Source: Membranipora membranacea
Taxonomy: Eukaryota > Bryozoa > Gymnolaemata > Cheilostomatida > Membraniporidae
DNA length: 64,000 bases
Direction: 5' to 3'
NCBI GenBank assembly: GCA_914767715.1
Contig: OU612068.1
Span: 7,254,001 to 7,318,000, forward strand
The notes under the pieces: model-generated
What the model saw: the letters and a program-made list of their open reading frames with translations, nothing else
What the model was told of the DNA's origin: nothing
Databases searched by the model: none
In this document: positions 38,001 through 47,200 of the stretch, piece after piece
How the letters are laid out: each line of letters begins with the position of its first letter
Numbering within the stretch: position 1 is the first letter of the stretch
Translations under genes and position numbers: made by a program

Positions 38001-41000
38001 TTTGTCGTTGTGTGCATGTTATGTTAACACTACACCATTAATCCCGTAATGATGTTTTATAAAATGTTCCGTTATTTTCCCAATAACGCTGATCAGGAGC
38101 GTATTCATGAACCTGCAGTATAACTTTCTGCATTTGATTTTGCAGGTTGTATTTGCTTTCTTCATGTTGAATGTTTTGTGGATTGTGGTTGTCTTCCAGT
38201 TCCATGTTCTCCAGACATCACTGAATCAGGATCTGTTCAACAAGAATGGTAAGCTATCATCGCTTCACTTGGCTTGGCCACAGGCATATTATTCGCAACT
38301 GGAACAACATTTTGATACATAGATATGAGAAAATACCAGCCAAAATTCAGAAATTTCTATCGCAGGCTGGATTATATATTCATTTGATTCCGTTTAGTTC
38401 CCCAAGAAAATTTGTCATAAGTCTAAGGCTTCAGAAGAAATTGCTTTGATAAGAAAAGATGTGATGTGTGCTTGCTTTTTTTCTACAGGTGGAGATCAAC
38501 TGAGAAACTGCTCAAGAATGGTACAACAGGGATTGTTCATTCCTATTCCCAGAACTGACGGAACTTGTGTCGGAATTGGTGAGTGGCTATCCAGTTTTTT
38601 TTTTATTCGGTTCTCACCTTATCTCTCCTAACCTCATGCAAGCCTGATTAACATAACTCTCTGCATCACAACCAAATATACCTCCTCCAAAAAGCAGCTC
38701 TAAGAATTATCTTGAAAATTCTATTTCGGGTTCATGTCACTACATATTTTGAAGAATTGCGAATAATGCCTATTGATAAGCTATTCAAATACAGATTTTT
38801 AATTCATTTTCTCAAAGCCAATTTTAATTATAAAGGAGCTGGAAAAAATTGCACTCCCTCAAATAAATCATTCTAGCCTAAGAGAACCACCAACTGCAGA
38901 GGGGAACGGTCACTGCTTGCCACGGGAGTTAACCTCTGGAATGCATACCTCATGGGTGAGGAGGCAACAGAGCCGTCTTGTCTTCCGAGAGGGTTGGCGT
39001 CTGTTCTATGGGGTTCTTATGTTCCAAAGTCAGGGTGACTGGCCTGCCTGGGTGCTCGGGCGGGCGGTAGTTCCAAACTAGATTAATCGGATGGTCGCCA
39101 TACTAGTCCCTGACTACATGACCATACCTCTGCACTATTTTTTTTAGTTGTCTTAACTTCTATTTTTACTGGATGCATGAAACAAATCCAAAAAAATACA
39201 AAAAAAGTACTGTGTTTATTTAAAGTAGAAATGACAAGTGCAGGGTCACAATATATCATTTTAAAGAGCTCAAAAAGTAATACAAGCTAGTAGGTTCCCA
39301 AGATGCTGACGAATTCTCTGAAATTTTATGAATTTTTTAAACATTGATTCTTGATTTTGAAGTTGTCCCTCAACCAGAGGCTCCAAGTCTGCAATAAAGG
39401 CAGTAAGCTTAGAAATAATATCCAATCTCAAGTGATCTTGTATAACGTATTTACGGATGAAGAATTTCTTTTTTTGTTGGCGATGCCTCATTCCCTTATC
39501 TCCTCTGCTCTTTTGCTTCCGCTTTCTGCAGGGGAGATAAACCCTGGGAAGACCCATCAGGACCCCATAAAATTTTGAAAATCAGAATTCAAATTTTTTT
39601 TTGGCAGGGATGATGCACCTTTGGTCCCTACAAATTGCTACTCACAGTATTATGAGCATTCCAATGATAAAAAAAAGTAGGCCTACATCTGTCATTTTTG
39701 CTTTAAAGATTCGAGCACCCCTACACAGCCAACGCTGTATTACATCTCCAAGAGTGAGTATGGCCTATTGAGCTTAGATAGTGCAACTTATCACATCTAT
39801 TGTTATCAATGGAAAGGTCTGGGGATCCCATCTCAAGGGGTTTAACCTAGCTCCTGCCTAGGAACCTATTTCATCACAGTTCAATCAACCCAAATGCCAC
39901 AAAAAAATCGAATCTATCAAAAATCACACACAACTCGCACAACTATACTGACTATACTGGGTGGAACATTCACATCCTAATGACATCAAGGAAATTTTCC
40001 ATCAGTCATAATCAAAAATTGTCAAGCGGTTCTGGAGAGCTATGGGGACCAACCATCTGTTCTCTGGAGAGTATGGTAAAATACCATCGCCCTCCCCGTA
40101 AAAGACAAGATAAAGCCATGCCCTATTGGGTTTTAACAGTTATAACTTTAACACTATAACTCCAATACGTTTGAGATATGCAAGCACAACTGTAAATCTT
40201 AGGTGGAATACATGATATGCACTTTGAGGCAGGGAAACTGAACACTGGCAGAAACTAATAGGCCATTGGTCAGGAGAAAGGATCCATAAAAGTCTCATTA
40301 AAGTTCATATTTAGATACTTTTCATTGGCAACCATATCATTTCTATAATCAATTTTATTCTTCCAGCGGAAAACAATTTAATCTTTTGAAAACGAAAAAT
40401 TAATTAATCAGTTTAGATAAGGCGAGGAAAGTAATAAGTAAGGAGAGTTATCTTGTCTGACTTTCCTGTAGTTCAATGGTGTCATTTATTTTGCAGAGCC
40501 GCTGTCGTTTATTTTCCTGTCGCTGTTCACCATCATCCTGACCACTCAGTTTATTGGAATGTTGGTTCACAGATGGGGAACTTTCCTTCACTTGATTGCC
40601 ATCACACAGGTCCGTTAATAATCAATTTAAAAAAATCAACTTAAATAATTAATGATCAATCAATAATCAATGGATCCTGAATTATTTTTATTGAAACTTG
40701 TTGGCAAATTGGCACTTTTCTATAGTACTATAACCCTAGACCATACAGTTTGTATCCAATTCTAATATTTCATGATTTTCTTATAGATCAAATGGCCCTG
40801 GTCAAGAAAGATGGGAGATGTTGCACATGACACCATGGCTGCTATAGAGCTTGTGACACAACTACAGAAGGTTAGAGACTTAGATCCACGAGAGAGATAT
40901 CAGGGTGATACGGACGCCTCCTCATTATACTCAGTGAGTACTGTGGACCAATCTCAGGCTGGAAGCACTACAGAAGCTGACTCAGAGATACCGGTCAGAC

Positions 41001-41661
41001 CTAGAACTAGAAGACCTAAGCGTACTACTCATCTCTCGCTGGATAGAGTGTTCAGGAAGAGATTCCACAAACTGAAGAAAGAACTCGAGGTATGTTCAAG
41101 ACAACACAAGTAGACTTGATCACGTTAATCAGCCTGATGTCTAATGAGAAATTCGTAAGGCAGTGAAACCTTCAAGTCAGTTTGCTTTCTTGTCAGAATT
41201 AGATCATATGGTTGTGAGATGTGAGCTTTTCACAGAGCAACCAGACAGCCGATCATTCAATGTCATTGTCAAACCATTTGCTTTCATTGGATGAGTTAGA
41301 ACTTTTATATCCCTGATTTTATATGGGTCGTTATTTTGGTCTATTTCTTGCACATCAGGGAGAACATTTTCGGATGATGGTGGATGCAATTTATAAAAAT
41401 GTATAATTTAAATATAAATAAAAAAGGTTTTATATCAATGCTTACTATTTCTAGGTTGAGATTGCTACCGATGCTGAATCATCCAATGAGGGAGCTGATG
41501 GAGAAGAGGAGCCACAAGTTGGTAACAAAGTATACAGAACAGTACGTCAGCGTATGGTATCCAGGAGAACGGCATCATTCCATCACGGGCAGCGTAAAGC
41601 TGTACAGAGGCGTTCTTCTGTCGATCTGCAGACAAGCAGGCCTAAATATCATGACATCTAA
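18362..41661 (+). CDS. CHS: Metazoan chitin synthase (GT2 family), isoform A
   Basis: Multi-pass membrane enzyme that polymerises N-acetylglucosamine from UDP-GlcNAc and extrudes chitin. Thirty-one exons splice in frame to 1906 residues. ATG at 18362 starts MASNYPEGSAEGG. Order: Ser/acidic N-tail (to ~200), about eight or nine membrane spans (~205-800), catalytic GT2 domain with DGD (~1092-1094), EDR (~1196-1198) and QRRRW (1233-1237), a C-terminal span cluster ending in SWGTRE (~1415), a predicted coiled coil, the NPAWLEDERLGDG block, two further spans and a basic Ser-rich tail. All catalytic motifs are intact. There is no myosin head domain, unlike some molluscan forms, and SETDB1 lies directly upstream. 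Two features suggest isoforms: a second first exon at 21202-21377 and a frame-neutral 60-bp exon at 36972-37031. AATAAA at 42478-42483. Confidence 0.96.
21202..21377 (+). CDS. CHS: Chitin synthase alternative first exon 1b
   Basis: ATG at 21202 opens MASGGGEAGEGADADW, followed by FYTPPEDLDESKRQS and SLRPVSELLSENTTT, and ends two bases into an Arg codon at a gtagag donor. No in-frame acceptor exists upstream: each candidate AG in the required phase is followed at once by a TAG. It must therefore be a first exon. It has the same end phase as exon 19980-20099, so both can join exon 22037. The result is a predicted 1884-residue isoform with a different N-tail but the same MAS-Gly/Glu-rich opening. 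Confidence 0.75.
22037..24752 (+). CDS. CHS: Chitin synthase shared N-tail exons and first span (22037-22231, 23149-23319, 24548-24752)
   Basis: Exon 22037-22231 gives an acidic Ser/Tyr-rich stretch (SSYIDEDDSDTTS, DPMSYDDYMDSRRSSEY). Exon 23149-23319 has a basic patch (GKKKKWRESRGG) and an acidic end (HEDDDEMELSQ). Exon 24548-24752 begins STWDIFQTIPRE, the conserved WD-x-F motif before the first membrane span of metazoan chitin synthases, followed by VLMYGFLFIMVLGTAVM. Confidence 0.88.
22255..22337. repeat. Perfect 39-bp inverted repeat with 5-bp loop
   Basis: The left arm 22255-22293 (agccctgttcacacggccac, then gggttttggtttttttggt) is exactly complementary to 22299-22337. The loop is acaaa. 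It begins 24 bp into the chitin synthase intron after exon 22037-22231. No mismatch was found, including the run of seven T/A. Confidence 0.95.
22925..23060 (+). mobile_element. SINE-like fragment with tRNA box B
   Basis: ctggttcgaaccccag matches a tRNA T-arm / Pol III box B. It is followed by gctgctaaaggaggtgagct and gtacaggagggcac, body-like sequence without coding content. No clear box A or intact tRNA cloverleaf lies upstream, so it is a diverged tRNA-derived SINE fragment at best. Confidence 0.4.
25196..30302 (+). CDS. CHS: Chitin synthase N-terminal membrane domain exons
   Basis: Exons 25196-25420, 26431-26602, 27604-27792, 28024-28110, 28466-28648, 28898-29108, 29307-29460, 29677-29880 and 30109-30302. 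Hydrophobic spans include AVSFLLFALIIPEALVFL, CLLVFKVLP, GVMLLSCVGFLPGV, KIMLIIAVVLQLTGPVAVLV, WEVILAVFLTNLSW, WKIMFMFIFVYAMIP, FILLIISTMACSYFA, AVPLMLAAPVTVVILYF and FWFTVGLGVLWWISQMIIV. Exon 28898-29108 encodes a charged helical segment. Exon 27604-27792 joins 28024 directly in phase, so no exon is needed between them. Confidence 0.9.
30336..30522. mobile_element. Dispersed GAGTAAATATTAG repeat, copy 4
   Basis: The left end is ctaccctagaggagttaata. The interior shows gctagtttgggtgtcactta. Near the right, tcctgctgcaggtactttct and ctctagtgta resemble the right end of copy 3. It lies in a chitin synthase intron. Confidence 0.6.
30639..34177 (+). CDS. CHS: Chitin synthase catalytic GT2 domain exons
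   Basis: Exons 30639-30757, 31227-31466, 31823-32079, 32424-32621, 33011-33146, 33607-33807 and 33990-34177. They begin KLFVVPGYSMSMVEQSLLYN-RRR and continue with IIAVATMWHETRYEMTQLLK. The nucleotide-binding block reads YGGQLKWTLPGG and KDKDKIRHKKRWSQ. FLLTLDGDVDF carries the DxD-like metal/UDP site, GEDRWLC the general base, and FYNQRRRWGPS the product-binding QRRRW. All are intact, so activity is expected. Confidence 0.96.
32661..32850 (-). mobile_element. Possible LINE/SINE 3' tail with (AATA)n
   Basis: A (TTTA)n run at 32661-32678 is followed by about 170 bp that, read on the minus strand, end in AATAAATAAATAAATAAA like a retrotransposon 3' end. No coding part is attached. Support is weak. 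Confidence 0.3.
34373..34921 (+). CDS. CHS: Chitin synthase C-terminal membrane exon ending in SWGTRE
   Basis: One 549-bp exon encodes the post-catalytic membrane cluster (FLLYQFLVFASSVLGPATVL, FIAIIPPAAFVVVCLVM, AIIMMIVLVGTA, FVMLLISVFAIGAVL, LYFLCIPSGYLLLIIYF). It closes with NMNNISWGTREV. SWGTRE is the hallmark of animal chitin synthases and lies at about residue 1415. It is the largest exon of the gene and has no internal stop. Confidence 0.97.
36417..37911 (+). CDS. CHS: Chitin synthase coiled-coil and cytosolic loop exons (36417-36640, 36972-37031, 37611-37911)
   Basis: Exon 36417-36640 is a charged, heptad-like helix (ERKKEKNKLVNRLGITKMF, then DLFGTMTGMRGQVNEHES), fitting the coiled coil known after SWGTRE in animal enzymes. 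Exon 37611-37911 has RDDLRNPAWLEDERLGDGQI, KYINKKEAVFWRQLI and RYLYPITMDKEEKKQLQEEL, a block conserved in metazoan chitin synthases. Confidence 0.9.
36972..37031 (+). CDS. CHS: Chitin synthase 60-bp candidate cassette exon
   Basis: A 60-bp exon encodes KDKTVFTCPPSPPNGFSEL. Both flanking junctions are phase 2 (AA before, AG after), so inclusion or skipping leaves the frame intact. The acceptor ttatcttgcag and donor gtaacc are good. The Pro-rich PPSPP sequence interrupts the coiled-coil loop. Confidence 0.65.
38146..41661 (+). CDS. CHS: Chitin synthase C-terminal spans and tail (38146-38248, 38489-38578, 40497-40609, 40787-41089, 41455-41661)
   Basis: Two spans (VVFAFFMLNVLWIVVVFQF and FIFLSLFTIILTTQFIGMLV) flank a loop with NCSRMVQQGLFIPIPRTDG. 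The tail is Ser/Thr/Arg rich (GDTDASSLYSVSTVDQS, RPRTRRPKRTT, VSRRTASFHHGQRKAV, RRSSVDLQTSRPKYHDI-stop) and looks like a phosphorylation-rich cytosolic region. TAA is at 41659-41661. Confidence 0.92.
38655..39200 (+). mobile_element. Decayed non-LTR retrotransposon, 3' end of ORF2
   Basis: From 38685 the frame reads LQKAALRIILKILF, then YFEELRIMPIDKLFKYRFLI. It resembles the conserved C-terminal segment of LINE reverse transcriptase ORF2 (QK-x-ALRII ... L-x-I-x-P-x2-x-L-x-KY). After a stop and shift, RSLLATGVNLWNAYL recalls the closing R-x-LW-N box. It is followed by an A-rich tail. It lies in the chitin synthase intron 38579-40496 and is a pseudogene fragment. Confidence 0.65.
39351..39578 (+). 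pseudogene. Possible LINE ORF2 5' fragment with 2A-like end
   Basis: An open frame on the plus strand ends SALLLPLSAGEINPGKT, resembling the LLLLSGD-x-x-NPGP motif at the start of ORF2 in many CR1/L2-type LINEs of marine invertebrates. The proline after NPG is changed to lysine. No endonuclease follows. The antisense 95-residue frame is unrecognised. Confidence 0.35.
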
Positions 41662-42477
41662 GTGTCTAAACCCTACAAACAACAAAGTACTAGCTGCTTT
41701 GTGGCACTGGTAGTGGTTTTGCACTGTGTGTGATGAATTTTTAAACTGTGTTGTCTGACTGAGATATGTGTTTGATTTTTGAGAAGAGAATTATGGCTTT
41801 ACATCAAAAAGTTTCAAATTTGTCAGTATTTTTTTATCTAATGGAACATAGAAGTCGCTCTCTCACATAAGTGGAAAGAGACGCAATTAAAAAATGTGGC
41901 AAATTGAGATTATCCTTTTGATAGTTTCAAGTAACTTAAAATATCGAAAACAACCATGGTGCTGAAAAACTGTCTATTTTGAACTTTTTTATTTTCCTTT
42001 ATATGTGTGTACTCAATCTTTGGCTTATACAGCTTAGGAATGATTTAAGTAGTTCAATTTTTACCACCTTTACAAACAACACAAATTATACTGGCTCAAA
42101 ACCACATATCACTTTCCATTGAGTGTGGGAAAGATTGATACTCAAAATAATGTGAGGTAGTATAGTGAACACAAACAGGCTTGCTCAAATTATTTATAAC
42201 ACTGATCTTAGTTTTCATTTGGTGCTTGGGGTACCATTGGTTCAGGTTTTATACCATTTTTATTCTTATATATCCTAGAAAATAAATCAATGAAAATCCA
42301 TAAAGTTATACAGCTTATTTAAATATCAAACGGACACAAATTAAAGAAATGAACACTCTCTTTCAGGCCTCGGATTGTACCTTACTGCATTTCTCCATAT
42401 ATGACCAAAAGTATGGAGTACAAAACAAGCCTAAATATTGTAGTAATAATGTACTGGCACTGGCATGTGAATCATTC

Positions 42478-42483
42478 AATAAA
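42478..42483 (+). other. Probable chitin synthase polyadenylation signal
   Basis: AATAAA about 820 bp after the chitin synthase stop, on its coding strand. Confidence 0.5.
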
Positions 42484-42766
42484 ACAGGGTATAATATAAG
42501 CAAATTAATTTTAATTTGATACATACTAAGACAGCTTTGGCATATCAGGTTTTTATAAAAATAAAGGCAATCAACTCATGCATATATAGTGGTTTTAAAA
42601 ATATATCACAAAAGCTTCATTGAGGTGTATTGTTGTGGGCATTGCTTGAAAGAAAACATGGGCATTATCTTCAGAACAATTGTTATCGAAAATTAAAACT
42701 GTAACCAAAACTTTATAAAAAAAATTAAAAATAGATAATAATTCTTAATAAATAGACCGGTTATAT

Positions 42767-42772
42767 TTTATT
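42767..42772 (-). other. Probable TRPV polyadenylation signal
   Basis: AATAAA on the minus strand about 110 bp after the TRPV stop codon. Confidence 0.55.
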
Positions 42773-42883
42773 ATGGCACCAACCCATAAAGAGGGCTAAA
42801 AGTATACTGTTCACTTTGATTCTCCATTTTGATACCATAGTGGCCATCTTAGAATGAGTGCAAAACTGCGCAACGCAATTCAG

Positions 42884-44210
42884 TTACACCATGTCATCAT
42901 TTAATATGTCATCAATAGACTCCTCTCGAATACTATCCTCTTGTTTTGAGGTAGCTGGAGCTTTCACTGTAGCCTTTGCACTCAGTGCCTTAGATGCCAC
43001 TGCAAGTAGATCATCTCTTTCAAAAGAAGGCTTGAAAAGCTGGTTGAGACCAATCTTTCTGAGATTATCAGATATCATCTTCTCTCGTAGATAGTCACTG
43101 TCTAGAAGATCCTCATCACCAAACAGATCCCAGAATGTCACCCTTGTACCCTGTGGAGTTTTCAGCTCTATTCTCTTAGCCTTCAATAGTGACCTCAGTG
43201 TACCATAAAGCCACTAAAAGAAGAAGTGCACAAAAAATTATACTCTCGCATTTGGCTTTTTTATCTATGGACTTCATGGATCCGGTGTGTACCACCACTC
43301 ATTTTTGGACTGCTAGCAGTTATCGTCAAAGAGTGACAGAAAATCTGAAGATAATGGAAGACAGCTTTTCATATTTATTCATCATACTGTGGTGGGCCAA
43401 ACTTCCATTTGAGATGTATAACAGGGATGTCTTCAAGTGATGTCACAGGGCCGTTTGATTTGTAAGGCTCACCTTCCAGTTTTTAAGCATCCTCTTCCTG
43501 ACGAACGCTCTTGTGTGAGGGTTGATCTTTGTGACCTCCATACCTGGTATTATATAATCATCTGGCATGTCCTGAAGATAGCCTCGGTTCTTACCTGTAA
43601 TAGATCAGCCTCAGATTAAATGTCATACATGCAATTTTGAGACCAAGGCCATGTGTCACTTTCACATTACAATTTTCCGATTGACTGGTGCTGATGAAGT
43701 GTTATAAGTAAATAAACATGCAGAGTAGAGTGAATATGTGCTTAGTTTGGTTTAGCTAGTTTTGGGGTGACTTCATTCAATTTAACTCAGCTCAGGTTAA
43801 GCTGCCTAAGCTGGGAGTTTTTATAATGTACTAGAGTTGAGTAAATGTTAGCTAGCCAAAAATTAGCTATTGTTTTCCTCTTAAGAATGCTTTACTTCTC
43901 TAGGGTACATATCAGTAAGATCAGTTGTGGGTGTCATCAAAAGAATGGCGTGGCACCACCAATGCCATAAAATCCTTCAAGGGCCTTATACTGTTACCTT
44001 ATAATAATATTTTTTGCAGTCATCAGTGAATTTACTTACCTTTGATATATCTGCAGTCGTATGTGTGTTTACTCATTTCTGTGGTGTACATTTTCTGGAA
44101 TTTCTCTAGAGCTGCGGGCGGGTGACCTCTCTCCAGTGTAATTATAGCTTTGGCATACTGATGCCACCACTCCTTTAGGGCCTGATTGTTGACAAGGATG
44201 AATGTGTTTG
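42884..44210 (-). CDS. TRPV C-terminal exons (44040-44210, 43473-43594, 42884-43213)
   Basis: LVNNQALKEWWHQYAKAIIT, then LERG, is the TRP-box helix region right after S6. The next exon holds EVTKINPHTRAFVRKRMLKN. The last is charged (FWDLFGDEDLLDSDYLREKM) and ends EESIDDILNDDMV-stop. The final DMV fits a class III PDZ-ligand pattern, an inference only. Confidence 0.88.
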
Positions 44211-47200
44211 CTGTTAAAAATGAACATACATATTACTTATGTGTAAAAATGGTTATGGTATAAGTTCAAATATGGAAGTGAACATCTTGGACACAAGGTT
44301 TGAATGAAGTAAAAGAACGAATCCAAAAATGGGTATTTGATTAGGTAGTACAAGTACAACTTTGAAAAGAATTGAGTATGTTAACTGTCACATAATTCAA
44401 ATTGAGCTGACTTACCACACTGATCACATGATATACTTTTGCAGTATATTGCCGATTGATAGAGCATGAATTGGTCCGCATAGCTCGAGTATTATCTTGA
44501 AAAATTTGGTGTGACGACCCAACAACGTAACATGACATTTGGGGCGGGTACATATGAGGAACTAAAGCTTAATTGACTCTAATGACCAGAGATACACATG
44601 TTAATAGTGTAGTCTCAATATCAGTGTGTGACTTACCCATAGTAGCGATCAACATGTTAAGTAGCAGGATGGGCATCACCAGCATCACAGAGAAGAAGAG
44701 AACAGCAGTGGCTTCTGGGAATTTACTCAACTCAAAATGTTTGTACTATAAATGTAAGAAAGTTATGGTAAGATGATTATATGCCTACTGTTGTTTATAA
44801 ACAGTAATACTCTTCAAGTAACAGGAGAGGGTATGAGGGAAATCTAAGTATTCGTCGGAGTTTGAGTTATTCAAAATATACTTCATTTAAATGCGATAGG
44901 ATTACAACCTCAACTGATGATGTATCATGGTCATTACTTGAAACAAAAAACTGATGTCAAATTGACATTCCCATTTACAACACAAGTTAGTGTCAGTTAA
45001 CATATAGAACAAAATTTGTGGAACGCATATTTTACGATTTCACACTAATAAAAACTTGGACAGTGTGTCTTCTCTGCAGAGTTACCTGCCACCTGAACAC
45101 GAGAGAATAACTCAAGATAATATACAAATCATCAAGAATAAAATCACTCATAAAGAAAGAAGAAGAATGAAGTGGTTTAAAAAAAAGCAAAGTTTTAACT
45201 CTTACCACCTACAAGCAGTCGAAATGGAGAAATGTAAAAATTAAAGGTAGAAGAATACAATAGGAAGAACATTCATGCTTTTTACACCGGATTACTAGCT
45301 ACAAATACAGGCAGAAGTGGATTCGCTCTAGGATAATATCTAGTGAATATTGAGGTTACACCCATGAACATTCCTACTGTGACATTTTTATGTCAGTACT
45401 CAAACCAAGTACTGAGATATTCACAAGACTATACAGCTATATATGGTGCAGGATTCAGAATTTAGATCTACTACACATAAAATAATAAGGTCATATGTCT
45501 GGGAGGGCGGTCATCTTCCACCATCAACGTCATGAGCAGCCTGGAGAGACAATACTATTACTACATCACCAACACAAGGCAGTGGATAGTCTACTATACT
45601 CACATCAAAGCTTCCAAAACTCATGTGGAAAACAGTCATGATAGAGCGATCTATAGTGCTGAGAGGGTTATAGCCGCTATCTTTGAACAGGTACAAGAAA
45701 ACTGAAAGAAAACAACATTAGAACATGTTAATCTGTATAATGACAAAGTAACCATGTTTCTCATCTCAAGAATAACGGTAGGAAGCAGTAACAGAAAATA
45801 AATGTAAGTAGCAGAAGTAAATACAACAAAATGGATGAGACTCAAACAAAACAAGAGACTAAGAAACAATTATTTCTTTAAAACCACGGATATCTTTAAA
45901 TACTGACCTACGGCATACATGGCCCAGAACATAGCGAAGATGACCATCACCTTCGTTACATCTTTCCCTACCATCGTGTAAAGGGTGATAATCAACGGTC
46001 CAAACTTGTTGTGAGATCTGATAAAAGCAAACATGACATTTTGTTATCAGAAAACAGGGTACTTTTTTTTGCTAGGGCTGATATATTATTGATTTTAAGA
46101 TAAAATTCTCCTGTTCGGTCATCGCCATGAAAGGTTACAGGACAGCGGATAGGATCCCATAACATATTCCTGCTGACAGTAACAAATTCATCTTATAACA
46201 CTCTATGCTTCTTACTTGAGAAAGAACAGAAGGAATGGAAAGTTTCCGAGGACAGATGCGATTAGAAGCGATTCATCCCAGAAAAGTAGATGATCGAGTC
46301 TCTCATGGTTACTTTGATCTGTGCTCCACATAGCTATCCGCACCCATATGATACATATGAAGAAAGTCACACCTGGCAACAGCAATGCCTTTGTAGGGGC
46401 ATTTATCTACAGAAACAAAATCATTTAATTAAACTAAGATTGAAGTCAAAGCATAAAAAAACAGTAATCAGCTCATAACATTGATACCAAAAGTAGTTAT
46501 CATTTTCATTTCATGTGTTTGGAGCCATCTGTTTTATGTCACCTAAATAGACAACACTCAACTGTCATTTATTACACAGATTTCATATGGCCTTATATCT
46601 AATTAAGAAAATATGAGTGACCACGTCTTATCAGGATTATGGTAGGTAAACTCACCAAGTGTTTCATGAAGACCAACATTCCATCTGACTTTAGCTCGTG
46701 TATATGGAACATCAGTGTGGTGATACTTCCGATAAAGAATATACATTCAAAGCAAAAACGCACCTGTCAAAAATAGAGTGTGAAAGGAGTGCACATCAAT
46801 AAAGACTGTTTGTTAGTTGGATGACTAGGGTGATGCTTCCTTTTTGGTGCAACAAGTAGGAATATTTTGCTGAATAGTTAAAACGGAAGATTGGGCTTGC
46901 CCTCAAGTGGATCGCAAGGTGTCCTAAATCTTAGATCTGAGGGTGTAATGCATCTAAGAATGCATACTGGTAGTGTGAGGCCATAAGTGACTTCTTTGAG
47001 TATGCAGTAGGTTGCTAAAAATGAATTAGACGCTAATCAGCCATTGGAAGTTGACATTGGTCTTAGCCAATAGAGGTTTAGAAGTATCACAACACTTACC
47101 CCATCGACAGGTTCCCTATATTGATGGGGATAGAGCCCTGGCTTTCTAGTGTACACGGTGATTGTCAGCATAAGAATGTGTATCAGGAAATTTATGAGCC

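Larger units (their letters stand above)
41662..42883. other. Convergent 3' UTR interval between chitin synthase and TRPV
   Basis: Tail-to-tail interval. AATAAA for the plus-strand gene is at 42478-42483 and AATAAA on the minus strand at 42767-42772. The sequence is very AT-rich without recognised repeat or gene. Confidence 0.6.

Noticed and set aside
39270-39557. 95-residue minus-strand frame
   Set aside because: It is basic and unrecognised, antisense to a likely LINE fragment, without splice or family support.
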